Positions 10,499 through 17,717 of a stretch of 64,000 bases of DNA are shown here, piece by piece; the first letter of the stretch is position 1; every line of letters starts with the position of its first letter. The notes beneath the pieces are model-generated. The model ran no database searches. It was not told where the DNA came from and was given only the letters and a program-made list of their open reading frames with translations. Position numbers and translations under genes: made by a program. Source of the stretch: Jeotgalibacillus campisalis (GTDB lineage: Bacteria; Bacillota; Bacilli; Bacillales; Jeotgalibacillaceae); NCBI RefSeq assembly GCF_000829515.1, contig NZ_JXRR01000014.1:496001-560000 (forward strand), read 5' to 3'.

Positions 10499-10573
10499 CG
10501 TTTGTAAACATGTTTGATTACTAGAGGTATGATAAACTGAGGGAAAGTTAGTGAAGGGATTGAATAAAAAAGA

Positions 10574-11014
10574 ATGAAAATAGCTGAAAAAACGATCGAA
10601 GTCCGGTATGCTGAAACGGACCAAATGGGTGTAGTATACCATGCTAACTACCTGATCTGGATGGAGATCGGAAGAACATCTTTAATTGAATCTATGGGTT
10701 TTCAGTATTCAGAAATGGAAGAGGAAGGGATTCTTGCTCCTGTTATGGACATACAAGTTTCTTATAAAACACCTATTCGCTACGGAAATAAAGCGATAAT
10801 TAAAACCTGGATCGAACATTATGACGGCCTGAGAACTCACTATGCTTATGAAATAACAAACGAAAATGGTCAGATGGCTGCAACTGGATTATCTAAGCAC
10901 GTTTGTGTAAAAAAAGAAAATTTCCGACCAGTTTCTGTGAGAAAACTTTTTCCTGCTTGGCATGAAGCATGTGAAAAATATAAGAAAAAGGAGCACCAAT
11001 CAATAAATGGGTGA
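10574..11014 (+). CDS. yneP: Acyl-CoA thioesterase, hotdog fold (YneP)
   Basis: The 146-residue protein has the 4-hydroxybenzoyl-CoA thioesterase pattern RYAETDQMGVVYHANYLIWMEIGR, given here in two parts: RYAETDQMGVVYHANY with the catalytic aspartate/tyrosine region, and LIWMEIGRTSLIE. Such enzymes hydrolyse acyl-CoA thioesters. Position between citB and yneQ matches B. subtilis yneP. The ribosome binding site is weak (GAAGGGA about 17 bases upstream). The stop codon lies 11 bases before the chosen yneQ start, so the two genes are probably co-transcribed. The natural substrate is unknown. Confidence 0.88.
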   Translation: MKIAEKTIEVRYAETDQMGVVYHANYLIWMEIGRTSLIESMGFQYSEMEEEGILAPVMDIQVSYKTPIRYGNKAIIKTWIEHYDGLRTHYAYEITNENGQMAATGLSKHVCVKKENFRPVSVRKLFPAWHEACEKYKKKEHQSING

Positions 11015-11025
11015 CGGTGATACAT

Positions 11026-11337
11026 ATGGCTTTTGGGATAAATAAGGAAGCGGTTAACAATTGGAAACATGCGATCGATAATGGAGAAATAGCTTTCTTA
11101 ACGCACTTTTGGCTCGATGACCGGTTCCCTGAATACCATACAGTGACAAAGGCAGGAGCAAAGAACATCGACCAGCTTGCTTTATGGGGGGAGAAATATC
11201 AATTAAAAAAAGAGTGGATTCATGTGCGGAAAGACGGTTATTCTCATTTTGATCTTCTGGGGAACACACAAATAAAAGTTTTAAAAGCTGAAGGGCTCGC
11301 AGAACATTTACACCGTTTTAAAATTATAAAAGAGTGA
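11026..11337 (+). CDS. yneQ: Conserved protein YneQ
   Basis: The 103-residue cytoplasmic protein begins MAFGINKEAVNNWKHAI and contains FLTHFWLDDRFPEY, a conserved block rich in His, Asp and aromatic residues. It resembles the YneQ family, whose function is unknown. I chose ATG at 11026 because family members start with MAFGI; an in-frame GTG at 11011 overlaps the preceding stop codon but has no well-placed ribosome site. It is the last gene of the yneP-yneQ unit and a terminator overlaps its stop codon. Confidence 0.85.
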   Translation: MAFGINKEAVNNWKHAIDNGEIAFLTHFWLDDRFPEYHTVTKAGAKNIDQLALWGEKYQLKKEWIHVRKDGYSHFDLLGNTQIKVLKAEGLAEHLHRFKIIKE

Positions 11338-11366
11338 CGGCTGAATTACGGCCGTCACTCTTTTTT
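11331..11366 (+). terminator. Terminator between yneQ and yneR
   Basis: AGAGTGACGGC (11331-11341) pairs perfectly with GCCGTCACTCT (11351-11361), followed by six T residues. It separates convergent genes; the minus strand is only moderately T-rich after the stem. Confidence 0.92.
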
Positions 11367-11368
11367 GC

Positions 11369-11662
11369 TTAATTTTTATTGTAATCATACGCTGGACCGT
11401 CGGCTTGTTCATTGTACTCTACTTCAAGATTATGTCCGTCAAAATACCATTCGTCTTTCTCTTCTACGTAAAAAGTAATTCCTTCTTCTTTAGTTGTAAC
11501 GACAGCTTCGATAGGATCATCTTTACTGACTCCTAATGAGAATCCATCCTGAATTGGGCTAGAGCCGCCATATCGAACGAAAAAGCGAACGTGATCCCCT
11601 TCTTTAACCATCATTTCGTCTTGAAACCACTTAACTGCTGCTTTTGAAAGTTGAATGTCCAT
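11369..11662 (-). CDS. yneR: HesB-like protein YneR
   Basis: The 97-residue product starts MDIQLSKAAVKWFQDEM and contains FFVRYGGSSPIQDGFSLGV, which fits the HesB/IscA-like fold. It has no cysteine at all, so it cannot be a classic iron-sulfur scaffold; this is also a known trait of the YneR subgroup. The ATG at 11662 has AAAGGAGGA upstream and was preferred to a longer reading from 11824 that would run into the opposite promoter. It is convergent with yneQ. The molecular role is unknown. Confidence 0.85.
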   Translation of the reverse strand: MDIQLSKAAVKWFQDEMMVKEGDHVRFFVRYGGSSPIQDGFSLGVSKDDPIEAVVTTKEEGITFYVEEKDEWYFDGHNLEVEYNEQADGPAYDYNKN

Positions 11663-11752
11663 GCTGTTTCGTCCTCCTTTATTAAATAAGCTATTTTTAT
11701 TATAATGGAAATGTGGAAATAAAGACAAACATGAGACTTGAAAGGAGCATTT

Positions 11753-12004
11753 ATGGAAAAGCGTCTTTTTATCTGGATCGGTGCAGTTATCTTCGGAGGG
11801 CTTTTGCTGCAGACATTTATTCAATTAGAAGCAGATTATCAATTAGAAGCGGCCGGGTTTATTTTATTTTCAGCGGCTATTTATTACGGTCTGTTTTTCC
11901 TTAAAAAGAGGAAATCAAATTTATATCTAGGGTTAACATGTGCTTTGGGCATTGTCTCTTTATTACTAGTGTTTTTTGCGCCGCTGATACTGCCAGTGCA
12001 TTAA
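11753..12004 (+). CDS. Small three-helix membrane protein
   Basis: The 83-residue product is not recognised. It shows three hydrophobic helices (about residues 5-23, 33-50 and 58-79) separated by short charged loops, including KKRKS before the last helix. AAAGGAG at 11741-11747 supports the ATG at 11753 over an earlier in-frame ATG. It is divergent from yneR, and a possible TATAAT lies in the gap at about 11699. Function unknown. Confidence 0.7.
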   Translation: MEKRLFIWIGAVIFGGLLLQTFIQLEADYQLEAAGFILFSAAIYYGLFFLKKRKSNLYLGLTCALGIVSLLLVFFAPLILPVH

Positions 12005-12048
12005 GAAAGCAAAGAGAATCTTCGAGAATAGATAAGGATTTAAAAATA

Positions 12049-12088
12049 AAAGGCAGCTTTCTATTCATTTTGAATAAAAGCTGCCTTT
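12049..12088 (-). terminator. Terminator of plsY
   Basis: AAAGGCAGCTTT (12049-12060) pairs with AAAGCTGCCTTT (12077-12088), extended by ATTCA/TGAAT. Read on the minus strand the stem is followed by TTATTTTTA, so it best serves plsY; it may also stop the convergent small gene. Confidence 0.75.
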
Positions 12089-12134
12089 AGTACTTTCTCT
12101 GGGTGATAATCCTGATATAGAAGTATCACAAAAC

Positions 12135-12728
12135 CTATTTACGTGACATCCAGTTGATTTTGGGTTCTGTCTTATTTTTAATTCTTGAAATATTGCTCTT
12201 GTGACGGATGATAACAAAACCGGCCATGACCGATACGATTACAACTAAAGCGAGATCATCTGTAAACAACACAGTGTATACTACTGCAAAAACACCTGCG
12301 GTCATAGAAGCGAGAGATACATATTTTGACAGATACAAAACGACGAGAAAGCATAGCACGACCAAAACAAATAACATTGGAGCGTAGCCTAAAAGAACAC
12401 CTGAGGAAGTTGCAACAGCTTTTCCTCCCCGAAAACCTGCGAAAATGGGAAACATATGTCCGATAACAGCTGTTACACCGGCAACAAGCATTAAGCTTTC
12501 CTGGCCTAAAAGTAATGCTGCAACGACTGCTGCGGTTCCTTTAAGAATGTCCATTATAGTGACGATGGCCCCAGCCTTCACTCCTAAGACACGAAAAGTG
12601 TTTGTAGCGCCAAGATTTCCGCTTCCGAAATTTCGGATATCTTTATTATAGAAAAATTTGCCGATCCAAAGTCCGGAAGGGATTGAACCAATTATGTAAG
12701 AAAGTAAGATAAGTACTGCTGCAATCAT
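12135..12728 (-). CDS. plsY: Glycerol-3-phosphate acyltransferase PlsY
   Basis: The 197-residue integral membrane enzyme transfers the acyl group of acyl-phosphate to glycerol-3-phosphate, the first acylation of phospholipid synthesis. The three PlsY signatures are present: [26 protein letters not shown] (phosphate loop) and [14 protein letters not shown]. About five helices are visible. AAAGGAG precedes the ATG. In B. subtilis plsY (yneS) lies between yneR and yneT; here a permease and an ABC operon have been inserted between plsY and yneT. Confidence 0.95.
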   Translation of the reverse strand: MIAAVLILLSYIIGSIPSGLWIGKFFYNKDIRNFGSGNLGATNTFRVLGVKAGAIVTIMDILKGTAAVVAALLLGQESLMLVAGVTAVIGHMFPIFAGFRGGKAVATSSGVLLGYAPMLFVLVVLCFLVVLYLSKYVSLASMTAGVFAVVYTVLFTDDLALVVIVSVMAGFVIIRHKSNISRIKNKTEPKINWMSRK

Positions 12729-12870
12729 AAAGTTGCTCCTTTATAATGTAGATGAAATTATTTTATCATGAAATACAATGTTAAGGTGGTTTTTCTTCGT
12801 CTATGGTATTAGAATTTGTAAGATGCACAGAATCACACATTTAAACAATCCAGATTTAAAGGGGTATAGT

Positions 12871-14160
12871 ATGATGAAATTGGCAGCAGGTTCACTTCAA
12901 TGGTTTATTTTTATGATCGCATCCTCTATAGCGGCACCAATAGCGATCGCAGCGGTGTTTCAATTAGATCCCGCTCAGACAGCAGGGTTTGTTCAACGAA
13001 CACTGTTAGTACTCGGAGTTGCGGGAATTGTACAAGTATTTTTTGGTCACAAACTTCCGATTAATGAAGGGCCTGCTGGTCTGTGGTGGGGTGTTTTTTC
13101 AATCTACGCTACTTTTGTAGGGGTCATTTATTCAACACCAGTTGAAACGCTTCAAGTTTTACAGTCCGGTCTTTTACTAAGCGGAGTGATTTTTATTTTA
13201 TTATCCCTAACCGGCATTATTAATAAAATCACTGCCTTATTTACACCCGTGGTCACATTTACTTATTTGATGCTGCTGGTATTTCAATTAAGCGGTTCAT
13301 TCTTAAATGGAATGGTTGGTTTGCCGAATGAAGAAGGGACCGTAAACCTATTCGTTATGATCGGTTCAATTTTGACAATCTTCCTTGCTTTTTGGCTGAA
13401 TAGACATAAAAGGCAATGGGTACAGCGCTATTCAGTTATTATTTCTATTGCAGCGGGATGGATTATCTTTATAGTATTGGGTCAAGCGACCTTTCATTCC
13501 GCTACTGACCATTCAATTATTGCACTGCCTGAATTTTTTGCATTCGGTCCACCCATACTAGAAAGTGGAGTTTTCGTTACGGCCATTTTTATTACATTTC
13601 TTTTAACCGCTAATATGGTCGCTTCAATTAGAGTAATGGAATCCGCAATGGCAGAACATTTTCAGGAGAAACCTGCTGCACGGTTTAGACAGGCTGGCTT
13701 CGCGGCTGGTTTTAATACTCTTTTCAGCGGAGCGGCTTCAGCAATTGGTTCGGTTCCGATTGCAGGTGCAGCCGGCTACGTTGTGGCTACAAAATCACCT
13801 GACAGAAAACCTTTCTGGATAGGCTGTTTGCTTGTGGCTGGTGTGAGCTTTGTTCCCTTTATCATTAACACAATGGCACAATTACCTGCTGCTGTAGCAT
13901 TTGCTGTAACTTTTGTAATTTTCACGAACATGATTCGTCTGGCATTCCTGGAGTGGAAAAAAGAGGGGAATAGTGAAAGAGGACTTTCTGTAGTGGGAAT
14001 CTCATGGCTGGTGGGGGTAGGGCTGATGTTTGTTCCTTCGTCCGCATATACCGACCTTCCTGTTGCAATTAGTTCTGTTTTATCCAATGGACTCATAACC
14101 GGCACCATTAGTGCAGTTATTTTGGAACAATGGCATCTCCGGACATCAAAATCCGGCTGA
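12871..14160 (+). CDS. Purine/pyrimidine permease (NCS2-like)
   Basis: The 429-residue protein has about twelve hydrophobic helices. The motifs INEGPAGLWWGVFSIYATF (helix 3 region) and SGAASAIGSVPIAGAAGYV (helix 8-10 region) match the uracil/xanthine permease family, closest by eye to the YwdJ subgroup. Such proteins import nucleobases with H+ or Na+. ATG at 12871 follows AAAGGGG (12858-12864); longer readings from 12778 are unlikely. It is divergent from plsY. Which base it carries cannot be told. Confidence 0.82.
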   Translation: MMKLAAGSLQWFIFMIASSIAAPIAIAAVFQLDPAQTAGFVQRTLLVLGVAGIVQVFFGHKLPINEGPAGLWWGVFSIYATFVGVIYSTPVETLQVLQSGLLLSGVIFILLSLTGIINKITALFTPVVTFTYLMLLVFQLSGSFLNGMVGLPNEEGTVNLFVMIGSILTIFLAFWLNRHKRQWVQRYSVIISIAAGWIIFIVLGQATFHSATDHSIIALPEFFAFGPPILESGVFVTAIFITFLLTANMVASIRVMESAMAEHFQEKPAARFRQAGFAAGFNTLFSGAASAIGSVPIAGAAGYVVATKSPDRKPFWIGCLLVAGVSFVPFIINTMAQLPAAVAFAVTFVIFTNMIRLAFLEWKKEGNSERGLSVVGISWLVGVGLMFVPSSAYTDLPVAISSVLSNGLITGTISAVILEQWHLRTSKSG

Positions 14161-14265
14161 AATTGGAGTCTTAAAGGTAGTATGTGTTTTTTAATCGCAA
14201 TTAAGGTTTAAGCAAGGGGGCTTAGGGAATTTATAATTAGTAAATGTGGGAAGGATGGTGACTAA

Positions 14266-15234
14266 ATGATTACATTTAAAAACGTAAGAAAAACATTCGC
14301 CGATGGCACAGAAGCCATTAAAGGAATTGATTTACATATTGAAGAAGGTAAATTGGTTGCTCTTATCGGACCAAGCGGCTGCGGTAAAACAACGACGATG
14401 AAGATGATCAATAAATTGATTCATCCTTCTTCTGGGACGATCTCGATCAATGGGAAAAATATAGCTGAACGCAAAGATGTAGATCTTAGAAGAGATATTG
14501 GCTATGTAATCCAGCGGATCGGTTTATTTCCTCATATGACTATAGAAGAAAACGTCGCGCTGATCCCAAAACTTAAAGGGATGAAAAAACATGAATATAC
14601 AAAGCGGGTTGATGAACTTTTAGATTTAGTAGGTTTGGAACCCCCTGTATTTAAAAAAAAATACCCTCTTGAACTAAGCGGCGGCCAGCAGCAGAGAGTG
14701 GGAGTCGTAAGGGCGCTTGCCGGAGAGGCCCCGATTATATTAATGGATGAACCATTCAGTGCATTGGATCCGATCAGCCGTGAGCAGCTTCAGGATGAAC
14801 TTAAAGAACTTCAGTCTGCCATAAGAAAAACCATCGTATTCGTTACCCATGATATGGATGAAGCCCTCAAAGTAGCAGATGAGATCGTGGTAATGAAAGA
14901 TGGCATGATTGAGCAAATAGCGCATCCCGATGAACTGATCCGACACCCGGCAAATGAGTTTGTTCGATCATTTATTGGAGAAGAACGAATTCAATCAGCG
15001 CTTCATTCATTTAGTCCAAAAGAAATACAAGTGACATCAATCCTGAATCAGCCGGCAGAAGACTCTACTGACCTGCCCGTTATTGAATCCACCGCTGATT
15101 TAAAAGCGGCTGCAAAGGCAATGATTTTAAACAATGCAGAAGCCTTGCAGGTGATGCAGGAGGGTATCATGATTGGTGTGATTTATAAAGATCGATTATT
15201 AAGCGAGTTAGCTGGCTTGGAAAGAGGGGCCTGA
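14266..15234 (+). CDS. Osmoprotectant ABC transporter ATPase (OpuCA-like)
   Basis: The 322-residue protein has Walker A GPSGCGKTT, the Q-loop YVIQRIGLFPHM, the signature LSGGQQQRVG and Walker B IILMDEPFSALDP. The Q-loop form YVIQ.IGLFPHMT is typical of OpuA/OpuC-type betaine importers. The C-terminus from about residue 265 looks like a single CBS-like segment (VIESTADLKAAAKAMILNN), shorter than the tandem CBS pair of B. subtilis OpuCA (about 380 residues). It starts a three-gene unit: the permease begins one base after its stop. The role is uptake of glycine betaine or a related solute under salt stress. Confidence 0.9.
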   Translation: MITFKNVRKTFADGTEAIKGIDLHIEEGKLVALIGPSGCGKTTTMKMINKLIHPSSGTISINGKNIAERKDVDLRRDIGYVIQRIGLFPHMTIEENVALIPKLKGMKKHEYTKRVDELLDLVGLEPPVFKKKYPLELSGGQQQRVGVVRALAGEAPIILMDEPFSALDPISREQLQDELKELQSAIRKTIVFVTHDMDEALKVADEIVVMKDGMIEQIAHPDELIRHPANEFVRSFIGEERIQSALHSFSPKEIQVTSILNQPAEDSTDLPVIESTADLKAAAKAMILNNAEALQVMQEGIMIGVIYKDRLLSELAGLERGA

Positions 15235-15235
15235 T

Positions 15236-15886
15236 ATGAACTTTTTTTCGGACTTTTGGGAAGTAGTTGTTCAAAGACAGGACATTATTATTGAAGGAAC
15301 GATTGAACATTTGTACTTATCTTTTTCAGCAATTGTCATTGCAATTTTAATTTCTCTTCCTCTCGGCATATTTATATCAAGGAATCAGAGAGTGGCGGAA
15401 TTTTATATCGGAATAACTGCCGTATTTCAAACAATTCCTAGCCTTGCTCTATTCGGCTTTTTAGTGCCGATATTAGGGATTGGTTTTGAAACAGCGCTCA
15501 TTGCGCTTATTATCTATGCTTTACTGCCAATTCTCAGGAATACATATACAGGTATTACGGGTGTCGATCAGGCTGTAATAGAGGCTGGGCAAGGAATGGG
15601 AATGACCAGCACTCAAATTCTTTTTAAAATTGAGCTTCCTCTGTCCCTGCCATTTTTAATGGCGGGTATCAGGACAGCTACCGTATTGACAGTCGGTATT
15701 GCTACCCTGGCTACTTTCGTCGGTGCTGGAGGACTGGGTGATGTCATTTGGAGAGGGCTGCAATCTTATAATAATGAGCTGGTACTTGCAGGTGCGATTC
15801 CGGTCGCATTACTTGCATTATCATTTGATTTTATTTTAAAAATGCTTGAAAAATATACCACTCCAAAAGGAATCAATTCAAAATAG
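15236..15886 (+). CDS. Osmoprotectant ABC transporter permease (OpuCB/CD-like)
   Basis: The 216-residue membrane protein has about six helices and the permease EAA-type loop VIEAGQGMGMTSTQILFKIELP that contacts the ATPase, cited here in part as EAGQGMGMTSTQILF. SLPLGIFIS and GAGGLGDVIWRGL are OpuC-permease-like. Its ATG overlaps the intergenic base after the ATPase stop, implying translational coupling. Only one permease gene is present, whereas OpuC operons of B. subtilis encode two (opuCB and opuCD); a homodimeric permease is therefore likely. Confidence 0.9.
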   Translation: MNFFSDFWEVVVQRQDIIIEGTIEHLYLSFSAIVIAILISLPLGIFISRNQRVAEFYIGITAVFQTIPSLALFGFLVPILGIGFETALIALIIYALLPILRNTYTGITGVDQAVIEAGQGMGMTSTQILFKIELPLSLPFLMAGIRTATVLTVGIATLATFVGAGGLGDVIWRGLQSYNNELVLAGAIPVALLALSFDFILKMLEKYTTPKGINSK

Positions 15887-15920
15887 AAGTAAATAAATCA
15901 GGAAAAGGTGAGGTTTTACA

Positions 15921-16835
15921 ATGAAATTTTCTAAAGCATTAATGGCTGCAACTGTCAGCGCTTCTTTAATTCTTGCAGCCTGCAGTTCAGATGAAGACAA
16001 TTCAGAAAGAGATTCAAGTGAACCGATCATCATCTCAGGAAAAGCGTTTACTGAACAGTATATTCTTCCAAGCATTCTTCAGCAGTATATCGAGCACCAC
16101 TCAGATTATGAAGTTACATTGAATGATGGACTCGGAGAAGTAAGCGTTCTGCAGCCTGCATTGGAAAATGGCGACATTGATATGTACGTTGAATATACCG
16201 GGACAGGTCTTGAGGCGGTCCTTGGTTTACAGGCAGAAGACGGTGAATCGAGTGACAGTATACTCGAGCGTGTTAGAGAGGGCTATGAAGAAGAGTATAA
16301 TATTACTTGGCTTGAATCTTTGGGCTTTGCTAATGACTATACCATGGCTTTTTCAGAAGATGCAGATTTTGAAGCGGAAACTTATTCTGATTTAGCGGAA
16401 ATCTCTGATCAGTTATCATTTGGTGCGCCTCATGCATTTTATGAACGTCAGGGCGATGGGTATGAAGCACTTTCCGAAGCTTATGGTTTTGAATTTCAGG
16501 CAACAGAAAGTCTTGATGCAAACCTCATGTATCAAGCGGTTCAAGACAGTCAGGTTGATGTCATTCCGGCATTTACAACAGATGGCAGAATCGAACGATT
16601 TAACTTACAGACTACAGAAGATGACTTAGGTTTCTTTCCTAAATATGATGCCGTTCCAGTTGTTCGACAAGATGTTTTAGAGGCTTATCCTGAATTGGAA
16701 GGCTTGCTGGGTGAATTGTCTGGTCAAATTTCTGAAGAAGACATGCAGGAAATGAATGCTAAAGTAGACATTGATGGAGAAACAGCCTCTACTGTAGCTC
16801 AAGAATTTTTAGAGGACAATGGACTTTTAGAATAA
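15921..16835 (+). CDS. Osmoprotectant-binding lipoprotein (OpuCC-like)
   Basis: The 304-residue precursor has a signal peptide ending in the lipobox LILAAC (Cys21), so it should be a membrane-anchored extracellular receptor. The mature start IIISGKAFTEQYILPSILQQ matches the OpuCC/ProX family, as do GLGEVSVLQPALENGDIDMY and EYTGTGLEAVLG. The chain is markedly acidic, which fits exposure to high salt. GGTGAGG precedes the ATG. It completes the ATPase-permease-receptor unit. Glycine betaine, choline or carnitine are possible ligands. Confidence 0.9.
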   Translation: MKFSKALMAATVSASLILAACSSDEDNSERDSSEPIIISGKAFTEQYILPSILQQYIEHHSDYEVTLNDGLGEVSVLQPALENGDIDMYVEYTGTGLEAVLGLQAEDGESSDSILERVREGYEEEYNITWLESLGFANDYTMAFSEDADFEAETYSDLAEISDQLSFGAPHAFYERQGDGYEALSEAYGFEFQATESLDANLMYQAVQDSQVDVIPAFTTDGRIERFNLQTTEDDLGFFPKYDAVPVVRQDVLEAYPELEGLLGELSGQISEEDMQEMNAKVDIDGETASTVAQEFLEDNGLLE

Positions 16836-16859
16836 AATTTCAAAAAAGGACGTGTTAAC

Positions 16860-17270
16860 ATGATTACAAATCCGTCTCGCGATCAAATTGGAGAACTATT
16901 GAATTCAAGTAAGAGGATTGCCGTGATCGGTTTAAGTGACAACCCCTCTAGAACATCATACAGTGTCAGTGAGGCAATGCAGAGTGCAGGGTATGAGATT
17001 ATTCCTGTAAATCCTACAATAAAGGAGGCACTTGGCGTTAAAGCGGTATCTTCTCTTAAGGAGATCGAAGGGAAAGTGGATATTGTCAATATTTTCAGGC
17101 GTTCTGAATTTCTAGCGGACATTGCAGATGAATTTCTGAATACAGATATTCCAGTGTTCTGGTCCCAGCTGGGTGTAGAGGATGAAGCTGTATTTAACAA
17201 GTTAACTGAAAAAGGCAGAACAGTAATCATGGACAGGTGCATAAAAGTAGAGCATGCTGTAACAAGATAA
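16860..17270 (+). CDS. yneT: CoA-binding protein YneT
   Basis: The 136-residue protein has a Rossmann-type CoA-binding domain: RIAVIGLSDNPSRTSYSV, then YEIIPVNPTIKEALG and VDIVNIFRRSEF. Homologues bind coenzyme A but have no proven reaction. It starts 24 bases after the ABC receptor gene, with AAAGGAC upstream. In B. subtilis yneT also sits just before parE, so this is an anchor of the conserved gene order. A perfect terminator follows. Confidence 0.9.
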   Translation: MITNPSRDQIGELLNSSKRIAVIGLSDNPSRTSYSVSEAMQSAGYEIIPVNPTIKEALGVKAVSSLKEIEGKVDIVNIFRRSEFLADIADEFLNTDIPVFWSQLGVEDEAVFNKLTEKGRTVIMDRCIKVEHAVTR

Positions 17271-17283
17271 TATTCTCGGCGCA

Positions 17284-17320
17284 AAAAAACTTGATCCTAA
17301 ACTCCAGGATCAAGTTTTTT
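17284..17320. terminator. Bidirectional terminator after yneT
   Basis: A perfect 15-bp stem, AAAAAACTTGATCCT (17284-17298) with AGGATCAAGTTTTTT (17306-17320), and a seven-base loop. The A run and T run let it work on both strands. Confidence 0.93.
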
Positions 17321-17495
17321 GTGGTTTTCCATTAATTGATTGGCACGTTCAGCGCATGATTTTGTTAAGAAATAGAGAGGTTCTGAATGAAGTCCAATGC
17401 CCCTGCCTTTCATCCTCAAAATACTCGTTAATTCTTTCACAAGTGTATCCGCGCAATAAGCAGATTCAGTTCTAATCTTTTATTTCTTTAAACAT
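17297..17495 (-). pseudogene. Frameshifted small ORF between yneT and parE
   Basis: On the minus strand a protein-like frame of 60 codons runs from 17479 to a TAG at 17297-17299; it includes CADTLVKELTSILRMKG and SEPLYFLTKSCAERANQLM. It has no start codon in frame. An ATG at 17495 in the neighbouring frame would give MFKEIK and join it if one A were removed from the AAAA run near 17483. So this is either a gene broken by one base or a sequencing error. No strong ribosome site is seen, and I do not recognise the protein. Its end lies inside the yneT terminator stem. Confidence 0.4.
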
Positions 17496-17612
17496 AAATC
17501 TTATATTCTGTACGATTTTTTCCCTTCAACTGCAATAAAATGCTATGATCTAGGAACGGAGCTTACGGTTTATACAGGATTCATTCTACGTAAATTTTTT
17601 GAACTACCATTG

Positions 17613-17694
17613 AAATCCACTGTAATCTAGGTATAGAATATGATGGTGAAATAGGAATGATATGATACAATGTAAAAAAACGAACAAGTGTTTG
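17613..17694 (+). promoter_or_regulatory. parE promoter with LexA-like box
   Basis: CGAACAAGTGTTTG at 17681-17694 fits the Gram-positive LexA operator CGAAC-N4-GTTCG at nine of ten fixed bases. A possible -10 TACAAT lies just before it (about 17666-17671), and TTGAAA-N18-TAGAAT is a second promoter candidate from about 17613. The box ends 24 bases before the GTG start of parE. SOS control of parEC is reported for B. subtilis to my knowledge; binding here is inferred. Confidence 0.65.
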
Positions 17695-17717
17695 TGCAAT
17701 TTGGAAGGGGAATGTCC

